Assembly: GCF_030463535.1 (NCBI RefSeq)
Contig: NC_132892.1
Coordinates: 27,274,269 to 27,338,268, forward strand
From: Salminus brasiliensis
Taxonomy: Eukaryota > Chordata > Actinopteri > Characiformes > Bryconidae
DNA length: 64,000 nucleotides
Reading direction: 5' to 3'
A program made the translations under genes and the position numbers. A model generated the notes under the pieces. That model saw only the letters and a list, made by a program, of their open reading frames with translations. It did not search any database and had not been told where the DNA came from. This document shows positions 12,386 to 24,200 of this stretch, piece by piece; the first letter of the stretch is position 1; each line of letters begins with the position of its first letter.

Positions 12386-13245
12386 CTTGACAATGGTTTC
12401 CCAACGTATTCCTGAAAAAGACCCACAGAGTAAACGTAACTTAGAAGTGCCTGATGTATAATGCCTGAGAGACACTGAAGTCCCCTTTCATGTGTCTCAC
12501 AGTCATTTGTACAGTGCTGATCCAGTCACTTCCTCATTGATACACTTCTTTTATTTTTGGCATCAGAGACAAAGTGCTTGCTGTCATCTTATGGAAGAAC
12601 ATAGCAAATGTGGTAACTACCTTTAGGTTAATGGGACGTTTTTTGGGGGAAAAGATGATGTCAGAAAATTGATTATGATGTTTTGGCTGCTGTTGACAAA
12701 CTGAAAAACCTTTGACCTATAATGTGAATATGACCCTATTTCCTATTTTCTGTGATGAAGCTTATTCATCTCTCTCTTTTCTTCAAGGAAGGAAAGTGAA
12801 AAGCATTTCCCTACAGTCCTTCCACATTCTTCAACCATTCCTAAATGCAACAGATTATGAAGGACCAATCTGGACAGAAACCTTTTTAAATAAAGATGAT
12901 TTCCAAGGTAAAGTCCAACTGACTGAAAGACATGGGTCCCCTACTGTTTCACAGTTCCAAACAATAAGTCATCAGAAACTGTTCAGTTAAAGAGTCTATG
13001 TGGAAATATTAAGAGCAATGTGTGCCACGTTACAAAAACAAGTTTGGGGAAATATTTCTCAGGATAGATTTCAGAAAAGATAGACTTTTTTATTTTATTT
13101 TTTATTTTATTAAGATTCCTCTTAATGAGACTAAAGGTTTTAAGTGAAATAAATACACACACACACATAAGACTTCCCAGCAGATCATTTTTATTTTACA
13201 AGATTCTGTGCCCTATCTTTACATATTTGTCACAATAATTGAAAT

Positions 13246-13450
13246 TCAAATGTATTTGTATAGTGCTTTGTAGAAATCCGGGTCCGAGCCTCTTTTGAGC
13301 AAGCCAACGGCAACAGTTGCAAGGAAAAACTCCCTCAGAGCTAGAGGAAGAAACCTTGAGAGGAACCAAGACTCAAAAGAGGAACCCATCCTCCACTGGT
13401 CGACACTGGGTAGCACAACACAAATACAAGAGTAAGTCAGGTAACTGGAA
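13246..13450 (-). mobile_element. Dispersed fish repeat, right copy
   Basis: Reverse-orientation partner of 3540-3760, with the same tail and the same 'gttcctctcaaggtttc' core read on the minus strand. It was carried along by the inverted duplication. Confidence 0.6.
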
Positions 13451-13519
13451 AGGATGACCAAGCTGAGGGTTTTACTACCTGTCTGCCTGCAGCTGAAGAT
13501 GTTGATGCGAGTCAACCAA

Positions 13520-14640
13520 CTGCTGAAGACATCCCCATAAGCCCACCAACCAAGTCTCTGCCCAGTGCTCTGGAGATATCTGGAACATTGGGGTCTTCCC
13601 TTAAGTCTTCCCAGTGCTCAACGGCGTCAAGATGACTGAGGCTCTCAGACTCAAAAGAGCTCTGGGAAATCGGGGTCTGCTTCCAAGGGTCTGAATGGTG
13701 CTCAGGAGAGCACTCACTCATTAATGCCTGTCCCCCTTGGCCTTGCCCAGGGACACATGGTAGCATTGGCCCATGGCTTTTTACCAGTGCTAAAGGAAGC
13801 ACTAGTTAGCTTACCCCTTCTCCCTAGGCTCATCACAGAGCTCAGGGCCTCTGGCCAGCACTCAAGAGAGCAATGGAACTTCCAACACTTCAACCAGAGT
13901 TAAGAGGAGCACTGGCTAGCTGACTCCCCTTCTCCAGGCTCTTCTTAGCACGCAACAAAGCTTTGGAGCATCGGGGCCTGCTTTAAATGCTCTGATTAGT
14001 GCTGAAAGGAGACCTGGTCGGCTGACTGCATTCCTCTGTGTGAGTTCCTCTCTGTGCAAAGCTCCACACAGGATGATGGGGTCTGCTTCCAAGGTTCTGG
14101 CTGGTGATCAGTACAGCACTCCCTCATGAAGGCCTGTCCCCAAAGCTCTGCCCAGCACTCTGGAAAGCATTGAGGCCTGCTTGCAAGCCTCCGACCAGTA
14201 CTGAGCAGAGCAATGGTTGGCTGACACCATTTCTCCAGGTTCCTACCAGCATTCAGGGGCATCGGGGGCAAAAAGGACTTCCTCCCAGGCTCCGCCCAGC
14301 ACTCAAAAGAGCGTTGGAGCATCGGGGCCTGCTTCCATGGCTCCCATCAGTACTAAGAGGAGCACTGGTTGGCTGATTCTCTTTGCCCAGGCTTCACCCA
14401 GTGCTCAGCGGCTAATGGGGTAATGGAGGCTTTACCCCAGGCTCTGCCCAGCACTCACAAGAACGCTGGGGAACCGGGGTCTGCTTCCAAGGTCCTGACC
14501 GGTGCTCAGGAGAGCACTCGCTCATCAAGGACTGTCCCCAAGCTCTGCCTAGCACTACATCTGAAGTCCTGTCCAGTGATCTGGAGAGCCCTCGACTATC
14601 AGGGCCTTTACTCAGAAGATTTGAAACAATTATGTGACAA
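13520..14640. repeat. Degenerate tandem satellite, right block
   Basis: Reverse-orientation counterpart of 2437-3475, made of the same 45-55 bp units (for example 'gcttccaaggttctg' and 'cccagcactc'). It has a different number and arrangement of units. Open frames of 70-111 codons within it show repeat-derived, low-complexity translations and are not genes. Confidence 0.78.
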
Positions 14641-14700
14641 ATATGGATCTAGAAAATTTGAACATAGACATTTTTACAGCACCGTAAACAAAAGCACTAA

Positions 14701-15959
14701 TTAAATTGGTTGAATCACCCGCGTAAAGGGGAAATGCAGGGATCTGCGGATGGCTGCCATCATCCTGGACAGAAACTTCTGAATTCTCTTGGAAAGCGTC
14801 TCTGACACAGGTGATTCTCCAGCTGCAAAAGACAAGATGAATCAGAAAATCAGCAACTCACTAAACTGTTTTCTTTCTGTTTTCTTTTTTTCTGAACAAA
14901 CTGTATTCTACTTTACTTTTACATTCAAACAATAAAAAGTGATATTATGAGACACACTTGAACAGCAGGCAGTAAGAAACACTGATATGAGGATGTCTAG
15001 CATTGAGACTAACTGTGTGTTCTGTTTCATGTACTCACATTTCAGATGATTTCCAGATGTGCTGGGCTGATGATCTTCAGACAGGCCAGCGGGACACACT
15101 TTCTTCTGATGAGCAAACATTTAACAAACAAAACAAAAGTCAAGATCCCATCATACACAGACATATCATAAAAGAGTTCAAGCTAAATGATCTGTCTTAT
15201 TATTTACACAATCATTCATAGTTTAACAAATCATATGAGGTGTTTATCACTGAACTACTAAAGCAAAAGCTCACATACCTTTCGTCCAAACCTGAAGATA
15301 GAAGATTTTTTAGGTCGAATAAAATTAAAAAAGCTCCTCTTTTTCTTTTCTACAGGAACTGGATCTGTGGGACAGTTTCCTTCTGAAGGGGCAGGCCTGG
15401 ACATGATGGGATCTTCCTCTTCTTGGGAGATGCTTTTTCTCTCCATAGTGTCCATCACCACATTACTTTCATCACTGCTTAGTGATGAGCATTCTGCAAA
15501 CAACACCCTCACGTCCAAAACAGCCTTTTCATCCTCAAGATCAGTTTGCTGTTTTTTGGGCAGAGGATCCTCCTCCTCTTCTTCAGGGGTTGCAGACTGA
15601 TCCAACAGATGGGCCGATTTAATGGATCTCTGCAGTAATTCGCGGATGATGTCCACAGAGTCCCTAGATGATGTCTCAAAGGGAACTTTCATTAAGTCGA
15701 TGGTGACCCCTGACTCAGCCATCGTCATTAGCATTTCCACGTCCTCATCAGTGGCCAGGCTGCTGGGCACGTAGATGCTCTCTATTTCTGATTCTCCAGC
15801 ACTGTCCAGAAGTATTTCTGGACTTACTGCCCTAGGGGACCTTGTCTGGAGCTCCTCAACGGACGTCTGAACTGTCTCCTTGTCTTTCACAGCAGGACTT
15901 TCATTAGATGCTGAAGCCATGTTTTCCATCCCTTCTTCAGCAGATATGATCAGATCCAT
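14701..15959 (-). CDS. Unknown acidic/basic bipartite protein, right copy
   Basis: Three coding exons join in frame: 15279-15959, 15039-15105 and 14701-14822 (681+67+122 nt, 289 residues). Exon 2 and 3 lengths and all intron phases equal those of the copy at 1088-2338. The ATG at 15959 opens the protein; upstream in frame there is only a TTG. It shares the YVPSSLATDEDVEMLM core and TSSRD segment, the RSFFNFIRPKK motif and FRFGRK. It also shares the C-terminal SRMMAAIRR helix. Exon 2 differs by 1 of 22 residues and exon 3 by 8 of 40. Exon 1 differs more, with length changes in multiples of three. That pattern fits selection on the protein. The family is not recognised. Confidence 0.62.
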
Positions 15960-16139
15960 GATAACTAGCAAGTTTAATGATGGACAGAATTAAATATGTA
16001 AATATAATCATTAGACCTTAAAGCTCATTATTAATTGTGGTCAGTCTATCAATCATCTGTTAGACTAAATATTAATACAATTATTATGGCTATTAATAAT
16101 TATTAGGAGAGTAGAGAGAATGAGGCTGGGAGGAGCAGA

Positions 16140-16240
16140 GGGGCGGTCCTACCTGCAGGGTGGTCGTTGTCCTATTGAGCTTCTGTTTGAACTGTCTGAA
16201 CTATTTAAGTGCATTCCAGAGGTGTCTATTGTGATGTCAT
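16140..16240 (-). promoter_or_regulatory. Putative promoter and first exon of the right unknown gene
   Basis: Mirror of 855-950. A CRE-like TGATGTCA lies near 16232, a TATA-like 'ttaaata' (minus strand) near 16202, and the donor-containing exon end 'ccctgcag' at about 16152. Inferred from conservation between arms. Confidence 0.4.
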
Positions 16241-17134
16241 CAATTCTGTGGCTGCCATAGCAACAATACAGAGTCAGTGCAGCTCTTCCACTCAGCATAA
16301 ACAGACCAATCACAACACTTAGACTATATAACTACACAGTACAAGCAGCTTTCTATTAGGGGTATCCAATTAACAGTGATATCAGAATCCTCAGAGCGGA
16401 ATTAACACCTACAGTGTTGAGTGTCTCCATCTAGTGTTGAATCCTGAAAAAATACTGACGGGTCTGTTTTAACACGAACAGTCTTCATTTAAATACACTT
16501 GGACACAAATTTCTGGGATTCTGTTCAAGTCCTAATGTTCAAAACTTTTTCTCACTGGCTGCAAAATGCTTTATAAAGTTTAGAAACAGCACAATTAAAT
16601 GCAGAAATAAAGTTAGGATTTCTTTCTTGAGATAACATTGCAGAAGTTGTTATTTTAAAGCAATAAAATGAGTAATAACTCACAAACAAACTTATTTGTA
16701 AACATATTAAAAAGCCTGTCTAAGTTAAATGGAAAACTTAGTTTGAGCTCTTAATTTTTAGTTTTTAGTTTAGGCTCCACCTCCTTTATACTAGATGAAA
16801 ATGTGTCTAGACTATTAGATAAAAAACAAACTGCCTTTAAAAGAAGATCTTATCAGCCTTAACAGACACAAAATCAGTCATGTGACACAACAACCGCCTT
16901 GATAAAATGTAATGTTTAATTTAACTTTACAGAAACATTTAGTACAAACATCTCATTACAGTTCAATAGTGACAGAAACAGTACAAACATGTGGAGTAAA
17001 GTTCTGTTATCATGCAGTAAAGAGCTCAGCATAACTGTGCCTTCTCTTCTCTTCTGTTCTTTTACTAAAAGGATAAGGTAATAATAATTCATCTGTATTG
17101 ACCTAATCAACACGGACACACAAGGAGTGGTTTC

Positions 17135-17140
17135 TTTATT
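17135..17140 (-). promoter_or_regulatory. Candidate polyadenylation signal of tspan1-like gene B
   Basis: AATAAA on the minus strand, about 590 bases after the stop at 17728. Tentative. Confidence 0.25.
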
Positions 17141-17727
17141 TTAACTACCTGACTTCAAGACCAGATTCTGTAGTTTACAGTAGTTTACTGTAGCCATATA
17201 GCCTATCATGCCCAGTAGGTCAACCGATCAAGGCATTTAACTTCCATCACTGATTGAAAAAAGGATGCGTTTGAAGATGAAGACAAGACTGGAGTCAGAA
17301 TGTTCTAACTGACATCATTTTCAGTCCTTCTGAACCAGCTACTTCATCAAACAGTGCTAATGTTGCTAATAATGAATAAATGCTAATCAGTGCCCACTGA
17401 CAGAAATAAGAATGTGCTAGCTGGTTCCTACTGGATTTGATTCATTATTAGCCAAGGTTAGCATGTTCAGGTGAAGCACCTCCAGCAGTTTGAACTTGGT
17501 GAAAAACTTGATGCATTGCATTGACTTGAAAGTGTCCATCATTTCCACATGTCTGAAACACTCTGTAGGTTTCCTCTCCTTTCCTTTGTTGACTTTGGCA
17601 GCAACTGTGTTGATGTGACGTGTTCATGTGAAAACGATGAAGTAACTTCAGGGCATTACTTTTCTTTTCAGGGTAGTTCAGTGATGAAGTGCATATATCA
17701 GTGATTGGTGAATCACAGGCTTTGAAA

Positions 17728-20700
17728 CTATTTTCCCACGTTATTATACAGGACCATGGAGACGACCATTGCAGCAATCTGGGAAATGAGATATAAACCA
17801 TAACATGAGAATTACAAAGACCTTTTATAGTTTTGCAACCACACAATATTTTTTAAGTATTTCTGTGAGACTAATAAACCTGATCCACCTTAAATGGTGC
17901 AGCAGTTACTTCAACTGGAGCACAGGAGCCAGAGTGTAACTGTTGTTCCATTTAAGGTGGAATGGACAATCTAAATCTGAAGCCGGCAAATTAGATTATT
18001 CCTGTGAAAAATATGGTCACTTTCTTGTTTTACTTTCATTTGTTGACGTGACTTTAAGCCAGCTATCAAGACTGTGTCCTCAAACCTTTCAGTCTGCCCT
18101 GCCTGTCGTCAGGTTGCCAGCTATTCAGCATCAGAGTCAATATCCACTCATAAGAATATTTGTTTTCATTTTCTACATTCTGAAATCAAAGCATCAAATC
18201 TTTTTGCTATTGTTTATTTAAAAGGTATCTCGAAAATATCCACCCACTACTTCATCATTTTCACTCATGGCTGCACTTTCAAACTGTCACAGTTTGGTAG
18301 GCCATATTTTTACTTTTCCTCTTTGGCTCTGAGACTGCTGTTTGTTTGTGGGTTTTCGTTTAGTTTTTTTGTAGAAGGCAATAACACAAAGAAAAATATT
18401 TCAGTTGGCACCTATGCACACTTATAATAGGTTATGGTTATGGTAAGTATAATACCTCCAAAGCAGCGATTCCGAGCCCCACTCCTCCCAGTACAATGGC
18501 GTTGTCCTCCACCAGTTTCACTATAGCATTAAAACAGCCACTCACATGCTGCAAGTAGAAGAACACAAACACACAACAGTTGAAGAAGCATATTGATTAC
18601 TTCTGAATTTAATATGACAGATTTTGCCTTATATAAACTTATTTGCTGGTGCTTTCAAAATGATTCAACATGAGATCTTCATTCTCTGATACAATGGTTA
18701 GAAAAGAAAAGAAAAAGATATATCTAACTGTATCCATCATATACTTCAATGTAATTATATGTAATGAATGAAGTGATAAGTTTAGTCCATTCATCATAAA
18801 ACATTCACAGAATACATACATATATAATATATTAATCAATCATAAAACCTTACATTTCAATATTACATTCTTCTTCTGTTTTAATATATATTTAGATGCA
18901 AAAACAACGAGTTGTTAAAATGTTTTGTTTATTTTTTTAATTAAATGATCATGTTTTATTTCTACCTCATTTTATTTTACCATTACTGTTATTTTCACAA
19001 TTTGACATTTTGGGGCAATTTGCAGAAATACTATAGACAAGTTTAGTTAATGTGGAAATTTTTTATTTTTATTTTTTAACTTATTTTAATTTAGAAAACC
19101 TATAAAATGTAGTTTTAAAAGGGTTGCCCAACACCACAACAAACTTTGTAAAAAAAAAAACTTTCTGGCTGGTTGGTCACTGTCCTGCAGAGATTTTACT
19201 TGCCTAATTAAACTCAGCTGATAATGATCTATCTCTTAATGATTATCTTAATGATAATCAATGATGATGAGTTTGCATCTCACTATAATTTTCAGGAAAG
19301 GCTTAATTAGAAGCGAGTAGTATCCTAGTAAAACCAAGTAAAATTATTGAAATATTTTAGAGTTTAGAGACAATCCAATGATAAACATACTTTGTACACA
19401 AATTCCATTTTTATTCTGTTCTTCTTTTTTTCAGCTCCTGCACTGCTTTGCTGTTGTTCTTACCTTATCGTTTAATTGTAGACCAAAAGGGCCCAAATAC
19501 AGAAGACGAAGTCTGACAAACTTTACTTCCTGTACTGATAGATGTTGGAGGCACTAAAAAGTTCTACTGCATGTCTATCCATTCAGAACTTAAGAGGTTT
19601 TATACTATTCTGCATTTTGATTGAGATGAGACTGGGAGACAGTACCCCGTCCTCTGCCTGTGATTGATCACACAATCGAGAGTCTTCAGAACAACAGCTC
19701 ACAGGGTACCGCAAGGTGTTCACTACAAAAGGGGATCCTTCAAAGTCAGTGTAGTTGTTAAATCCACAGCATTTCAGCTAAAAGGAAACACGCACACAGA
19801 GTTAGGTACTATTATTTAATTGAGACACACAAATACAACAGATTCACATCTACCAACATTACTTAATATGACATACCTGAGACATAGTTTCATTCATCAG
19901 AGCTGTAAAGCTGCTATCCTCTCCATATTTGTCTTTGATGCTCTTAACAAATTGGTTATTAAAGTTTTGTAACAGATCTTCTGCCTGAGAGAGAGAAATG
20001 CATAGTGATGTTTCTTGTGAGAGTATTTTGCACAGTTCATGTCTCTAATCAGAAGAGGGCGCTAAAGAACCTTCTCTTCACCAATTTAAACATCTCTTCA
20101 CACATCTCTTCTACAAGCATTTGCTTTTTATAGAACCAAAACTGGTCCTTCTTTGTGCATCACTAAGAGAAAATATTATTTATGTTTAAAATATTAGATA
20201 TTTTGATTGCATTTCATAAATCAGTGAATCAGTTTATTGGAATGAACCTGTTCAAAGAACCGATAACCTAGTTGGATCAGCTGATTTTTGGTGTTTTTTC
20301 TTACCAAGGGCTGGAACACAAGGACAACCACAGCCCCGGCCACCTCAGCGATGAAGATGATGAGCACGATGATGAAGAACTGAAAGAACAAGTACACACC
20401 AATTACATAAAAGAGGGTGAGGATTGTTGTCCTACTATTAAATCTTGTATTACTTCCATACATCTCCTATGTAGACATGTGGTCAGGTGATAGCATCTAA
20501 AAGGTCTAACAGTGGTCTTGTAGTTGCTCTTATATTTGGTATAAATATCACATTTAAAATCTGAGTTAGTCTTAGGTTTTAAGTTTTTTTATTTTAGACT
20601 GTCTGATTTGTAAGATTCCTTTTCTAATAAATGTAGGCTTAGGCAAACATTATTCTTATTATTTAATAAGAATTAATCTAATCTAAACTGTTTAAGTACA

Positions 20701-21431
20701 TTAGCTATCTGGAAGTTTTATATAAAAAGAGTGAGAATATAATACACACACCACTTTAATGCAAAACTATGCCATCTGCTGGTTGCATTTCTTCAATTTC
20801 CATTCATTTCATAGATTTTTCATATCAGTTAAACACCAATTCAAGCTGGAATTTTAGTAAAATGTCCTCTTCTAAACTATACATGCACAATAACTATGAA
20901 TGCAGGACACCAGCCAAACATTTTGCTGAGCCACAGTACTGTGAGGAATACAGCTGAACTACAAATCCCAGATTGGGTGCTTGGGATGTGTGAGAGTGAT
21001 GACATCAATGGTAATACTGACATAGAATCAAATATTGAGTTAAATAGGGGGGTTACGCAGCATGTTTGTGTTGTATAGCCTGTGAAGTGCATCAGCCCCA
21101 GTTCATTGGTAACACAGTTTCCTAAACCCGAAGGTCACTCACCGTGAGGAGCATGCACTTGCTCTCTGTTATGGCTCCACAGCATCCCAGGAAGCCCATG
21201 ATGGCCAGAACAGCCCCCACCGCGATCAGCAGGTAGCCCACATTAGCCAGCTGCGCTAACTCAGGCGGCGCGTCTTGAATTTCATTTAATACACCCAGCA
21301 GCGAGCTGCTGTCCACTGCCACCCAGATACCTACACCCAGGATCGCACCACCTGCCAGCTGAGAAACAGAGAGAGATTATAAGTATAAGAGGAATAAAGT
21401 GAGATAAAGAATGAGGAGTCATTTTGCTCAG

Positions 21432-21472
<41 letters not shown>

Positions 21473-21473
21473 A

Positions 21474-21524
<51 letters not shown>

Positions 21525-21648
21525 ACTATCTACCTATCTATCTATCTATTTATCTATCTACCTATCTAACTATCTACCTATCTATCTATCTATCTATCTA
21601 TCTATCTGTCTGTCTGTCTATCTACCTATCTATCTATCTATCTATCTA

Positions 21649-21700
<52 letters not shown>

Positions 21701-21717
21701 TCTATCTATTTATCTAT

Positions 21718-21800
<83 letters not shown>

Positions 21801-21902
21801 TACAGAGAGATAATAAGTATAAGAGGAATAAGGTGAGATAAAGAATGAGGAGTCATTTTGCTCAGATCTATCCATCTATCTATCTGTCTATCCATCCATC
21901 TA

Positions 21903-21935
<33 letters not shown>

Positions 21936-23819
21936 TTGTCTGTCTATTTGTCATCTGTCTGTCTTTCTGTCTGTCTATCTCTATGGCTATATCCGTCTGT
22001 CTGATGCCTGCCTATTGTTGATTTATTTATGTATTATTATTTTACAGGTCAGTAATGGGGAATTGGTCATTGTGTTAGCTTCGACAACTTTAACATGTCT
22101 CTCTTCACTGTACACAGGAAATGTCCCAGGAAGGAGTGGGTGTTAAAACAGCCACAGAGCAAATACAGCACAACAGTGAGAATCTAGACTGAAGAAAACC
22201 ATCAGCAGCTACAGTGACTGTAAGATTAAGTCTTAATAACACTTCCTATTATTTGTATTATGTCAAAAAAAAAATGGAGATAAAATGTTTTTATGCAACA
22301 GAAAGGATATGCAGAAGTACAGAAAATACATGAAATCATTTATCTTATTATTTACTTTGCTTGGCTTTCCTGAAAACAGTTCTATATGATTTTAACACCA
22401 GCAAGCTCATGGGGAAGCTGGGCCCAGTTTTGTTTATATAGCCTAGACTTTAGTCTGTAAAATGACCACGCAATAACTACTTTAAATATTTCTTATCACG
22501 AGATGTACATGTGATACACTGTGAAAAAAGGTGCTGGCTATAGTTTTGGAGAGATAAGGTGTCCTGCTTATGCTACCTGTGCTGTGTTGACATCATCCTT
22601 TCTCTATACTGATCCAAGATCAGTGCTTATTTACCTTTTTGCTGCTGAAAGACAAACTGTTTAAACTATTACAGTGAAACCAACATGACCTACACCAATC
22701 ATGCGGAACACATGACCTTTTAGGGCCAATAAAAGACTTGTGATGTATTTTAAGTGCACTTTATAAGCAGAGATTAAACACAATCATTAAAGATTGAGCT
22801 GTGATAAGAGAGCTTGGGAAATTCAGTTTTTACATTGACTCAAGAATACTGACAGAAAACATTCATACGTGATGCGTAAACTGATCCGTACGTCATTTTC
22901 ACAGCGTAACACAACCTTGTAACCTTGTAATAGTATGAACAGCCCTGCACCTGCATTTAAAATAAATGTACCAAAAAGGGTTTTATTCACAATGCCATAG
23001 AAGAACCACTTGTGGTTCCCTAATAAACCTTTCAATGATATGTGTGAAGAACCTTTTGTACATAAAGTAAATCTGCAAGTAAGAAATTTTACATTACCGG
23101 ACATCATATGACTATTAGGACATGCTACAAAGAAACCTTTATTTTTTATCTTTGTGTGTTAAATTAGTGAGATTTAATGTACATTTACACTTGCTAATAA
23201 ATTCTGAACTGTAAACGTTTATGTAAAACAAAATATATGAAAAACACTTTTTAATGTCACATTAATAAAATAAATTATTTTTAAGTGTAGTATTCACACT
23301 GTTCAACAAACTGGTCATTAAAGTTAAATATACATACATTTGAGGGGATTCACAGTTCTAAATTCATAATTTCATACAATATGAATGTGCAGCAAATATA
23401 AGAAGATGAAAATATGATCCATATGGATGTTACATTTTCAGCATAATAAAAGTACAATATCTGAATTTAAAAAACTTAATATAAAAGTAATTTAATAATT
23501 ATTTGCTAGAATTCTGCTGAGATTTGCTGTTTAGTTACAGTTCTCTTTCTGAAATCAAAACCTGAAATTTGCTTAATTCTTGTGTTCAGTTTTACATTCA
23601 AATTCATGAAGATTCAGTTCATTAATTGTTTTACGTGTGGTCTGAAATGGTCTCAGTGCCGCTGTTCAAGATCTGTAACTAAAATATCTGCATCAGTATT
23701 ATTATTATTATTATTAGTTTTACTTCCATTTTTGCTTTAATTCTGAATACAAAGATACTTACAAAGATCAGCCCATTGAAGATGAACATCATAATCTTAA
23801 GAAAGCCCTTGCAACACAT
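17728..23819 (-). CDS. tspan1: Tetraspanin-1-like protein, copy B
   Basis: Seven coding exons, all phase 0: 23763-23819, 21143-21358, 20305-20379, 19877-19984, 19646-19777, 18456-18548 and 17728-17778 (243 residues). The start [12 protein letters not shown] resembles the TSPAN1 N-terminus (MQCFSFIKTMM). GFLGCCGA follows TM2, and [10 protein letters not shown] begins the variable part of the large loop. Loop cysteines are at 155, 156, 180, 181, 188 and 201. The last segment ([12 protein letters not shown]) parallels human AAMIVSMYLYCN. Exon sizes equal copy A except exons 1, 5 and 7, which differ by whole codons, so A and B are tandem paralogs. An acceptor at 23843 shows an untranslated upstream exon, possibly ending at 28842. 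Copy B keeps the more TSPAN1-like N-terminus and is the better candidate for the orthologous function. Confidence 0.88.
17884..17961. mobile_element. Short hairpin MITE
   Basis: Inverted arms of about 26 bp ('ccaccttaaatggtgcagc' at 17885 on, and the counterpart ending 'ccatttaaggtgga' at 17961) enclose a 26 bp loop. The same terminal sequence bounds the palindrome at 53705-53786 and opens each block a copy. It lies in the last intron of tspan1-like gene B. Confidence 0.6.
20030..20170. mobile_element. MITE-like fragment
   Basis: Contains 'aaagaacctt' and 'agaaccaaaactggt' motifs as in the 8920-9185 element, but degenerate. Low confidence. Confidence 0.3.
21428..21800. repeat. (ATCT/GTCT)n tetranucleotide microsatellite
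   Basis: About 370 bp of nearly uninterrupted 'atct' units with blocks of 'gtct' (GATA/GACA on the other strand) in the first coding intron of tspan1-like gene B. A second, more degenerate run occupies 21865-22000, after a duplicated flank ('agagataataagtataagag'). Confidence 0.95.
21865..22000. repeat. (GTCT/ATCT)n microsatellite, second tract
   Basis: Degenerate continuation of the preceding tract. The roughly 60 bp flank between them repeats the sequence at 21368-21430, so the tract and its flank were duplicated together. Confidence 0.85.
22935..23155. mobile_element. Palindromic MITE, 8920-type
   Basis: Contains 'aaaataaatgtacc' at one end and 'aaacctttattttttat' at the other, with internal 'gccatagaagaaccact'. 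Lies in the first coding intron of tspan1-like gene B. Confidence 0.55.
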
Positions 23820-24059
23820 TTTGGCAGCCTTTTCCTTTTAGTCCTGTAAAAGAAAAGTAATTTTTAATAGTAAGGCCTAAAACACCCACACACACATACA
23901 CACACACACTCTCTCTCTCTCTGAACAGTTCTAATGAGCAGAACTTGGTACAAGTGACCTCAGACACACAACCCCTTACACACAACACTTCCTTCATCTT
24001 TTCTATACTACTATACAACTTTTCTTCACTAAGTGCTGATTTGGGTGCAAAATAAATGC

Positions 24060-24200
24060 TGATTATTATTATTATTATTGCTATTATCATTATTATTTTT
24101 ATTATTATTAATATGACTACTATTATTGTTGTTATTGTTGTTGTTGGCAGCAGCAGTGGCCACTGTGGCGGCGTGGTGGTGTTGTTAGTAGTAGTAGAAG
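24060..24200. repeat. (ATT)n and related trinucleotide tract
   Basis: Runs of 'att' and 'gtt' with a short 'agtagtagtag' stretch. A shorter (att) run lies at 23699-23716. Confidence 0.75.

Larger units (their letters stand above)
13145..16830 (-). repeat. Right arm of the large inverted duplication
   Basis: Reverse-complement counterpart of 246-3870. Order from outside in is promoter region, three exons, satellite block and dispersed repeat. The arm is slightly longer than the left because of indels, mostly in the satellite and outer flank. It lies upstream of the second tspan1-like gene's 3' end. Confidence 0.85.

Noticed and set aside
13996-14704. Open frames of 90-111 codons in the satellite block
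   Set aside because: They run through the 45-55 bp tandem units in several frames on both strands, as expected when a repeat lacks stops.
17448-17846. 132-codon frame on the minus strand
   Set aside because: It overlaps the last exon of tspan1-like gene B out of frame and shows no family features.
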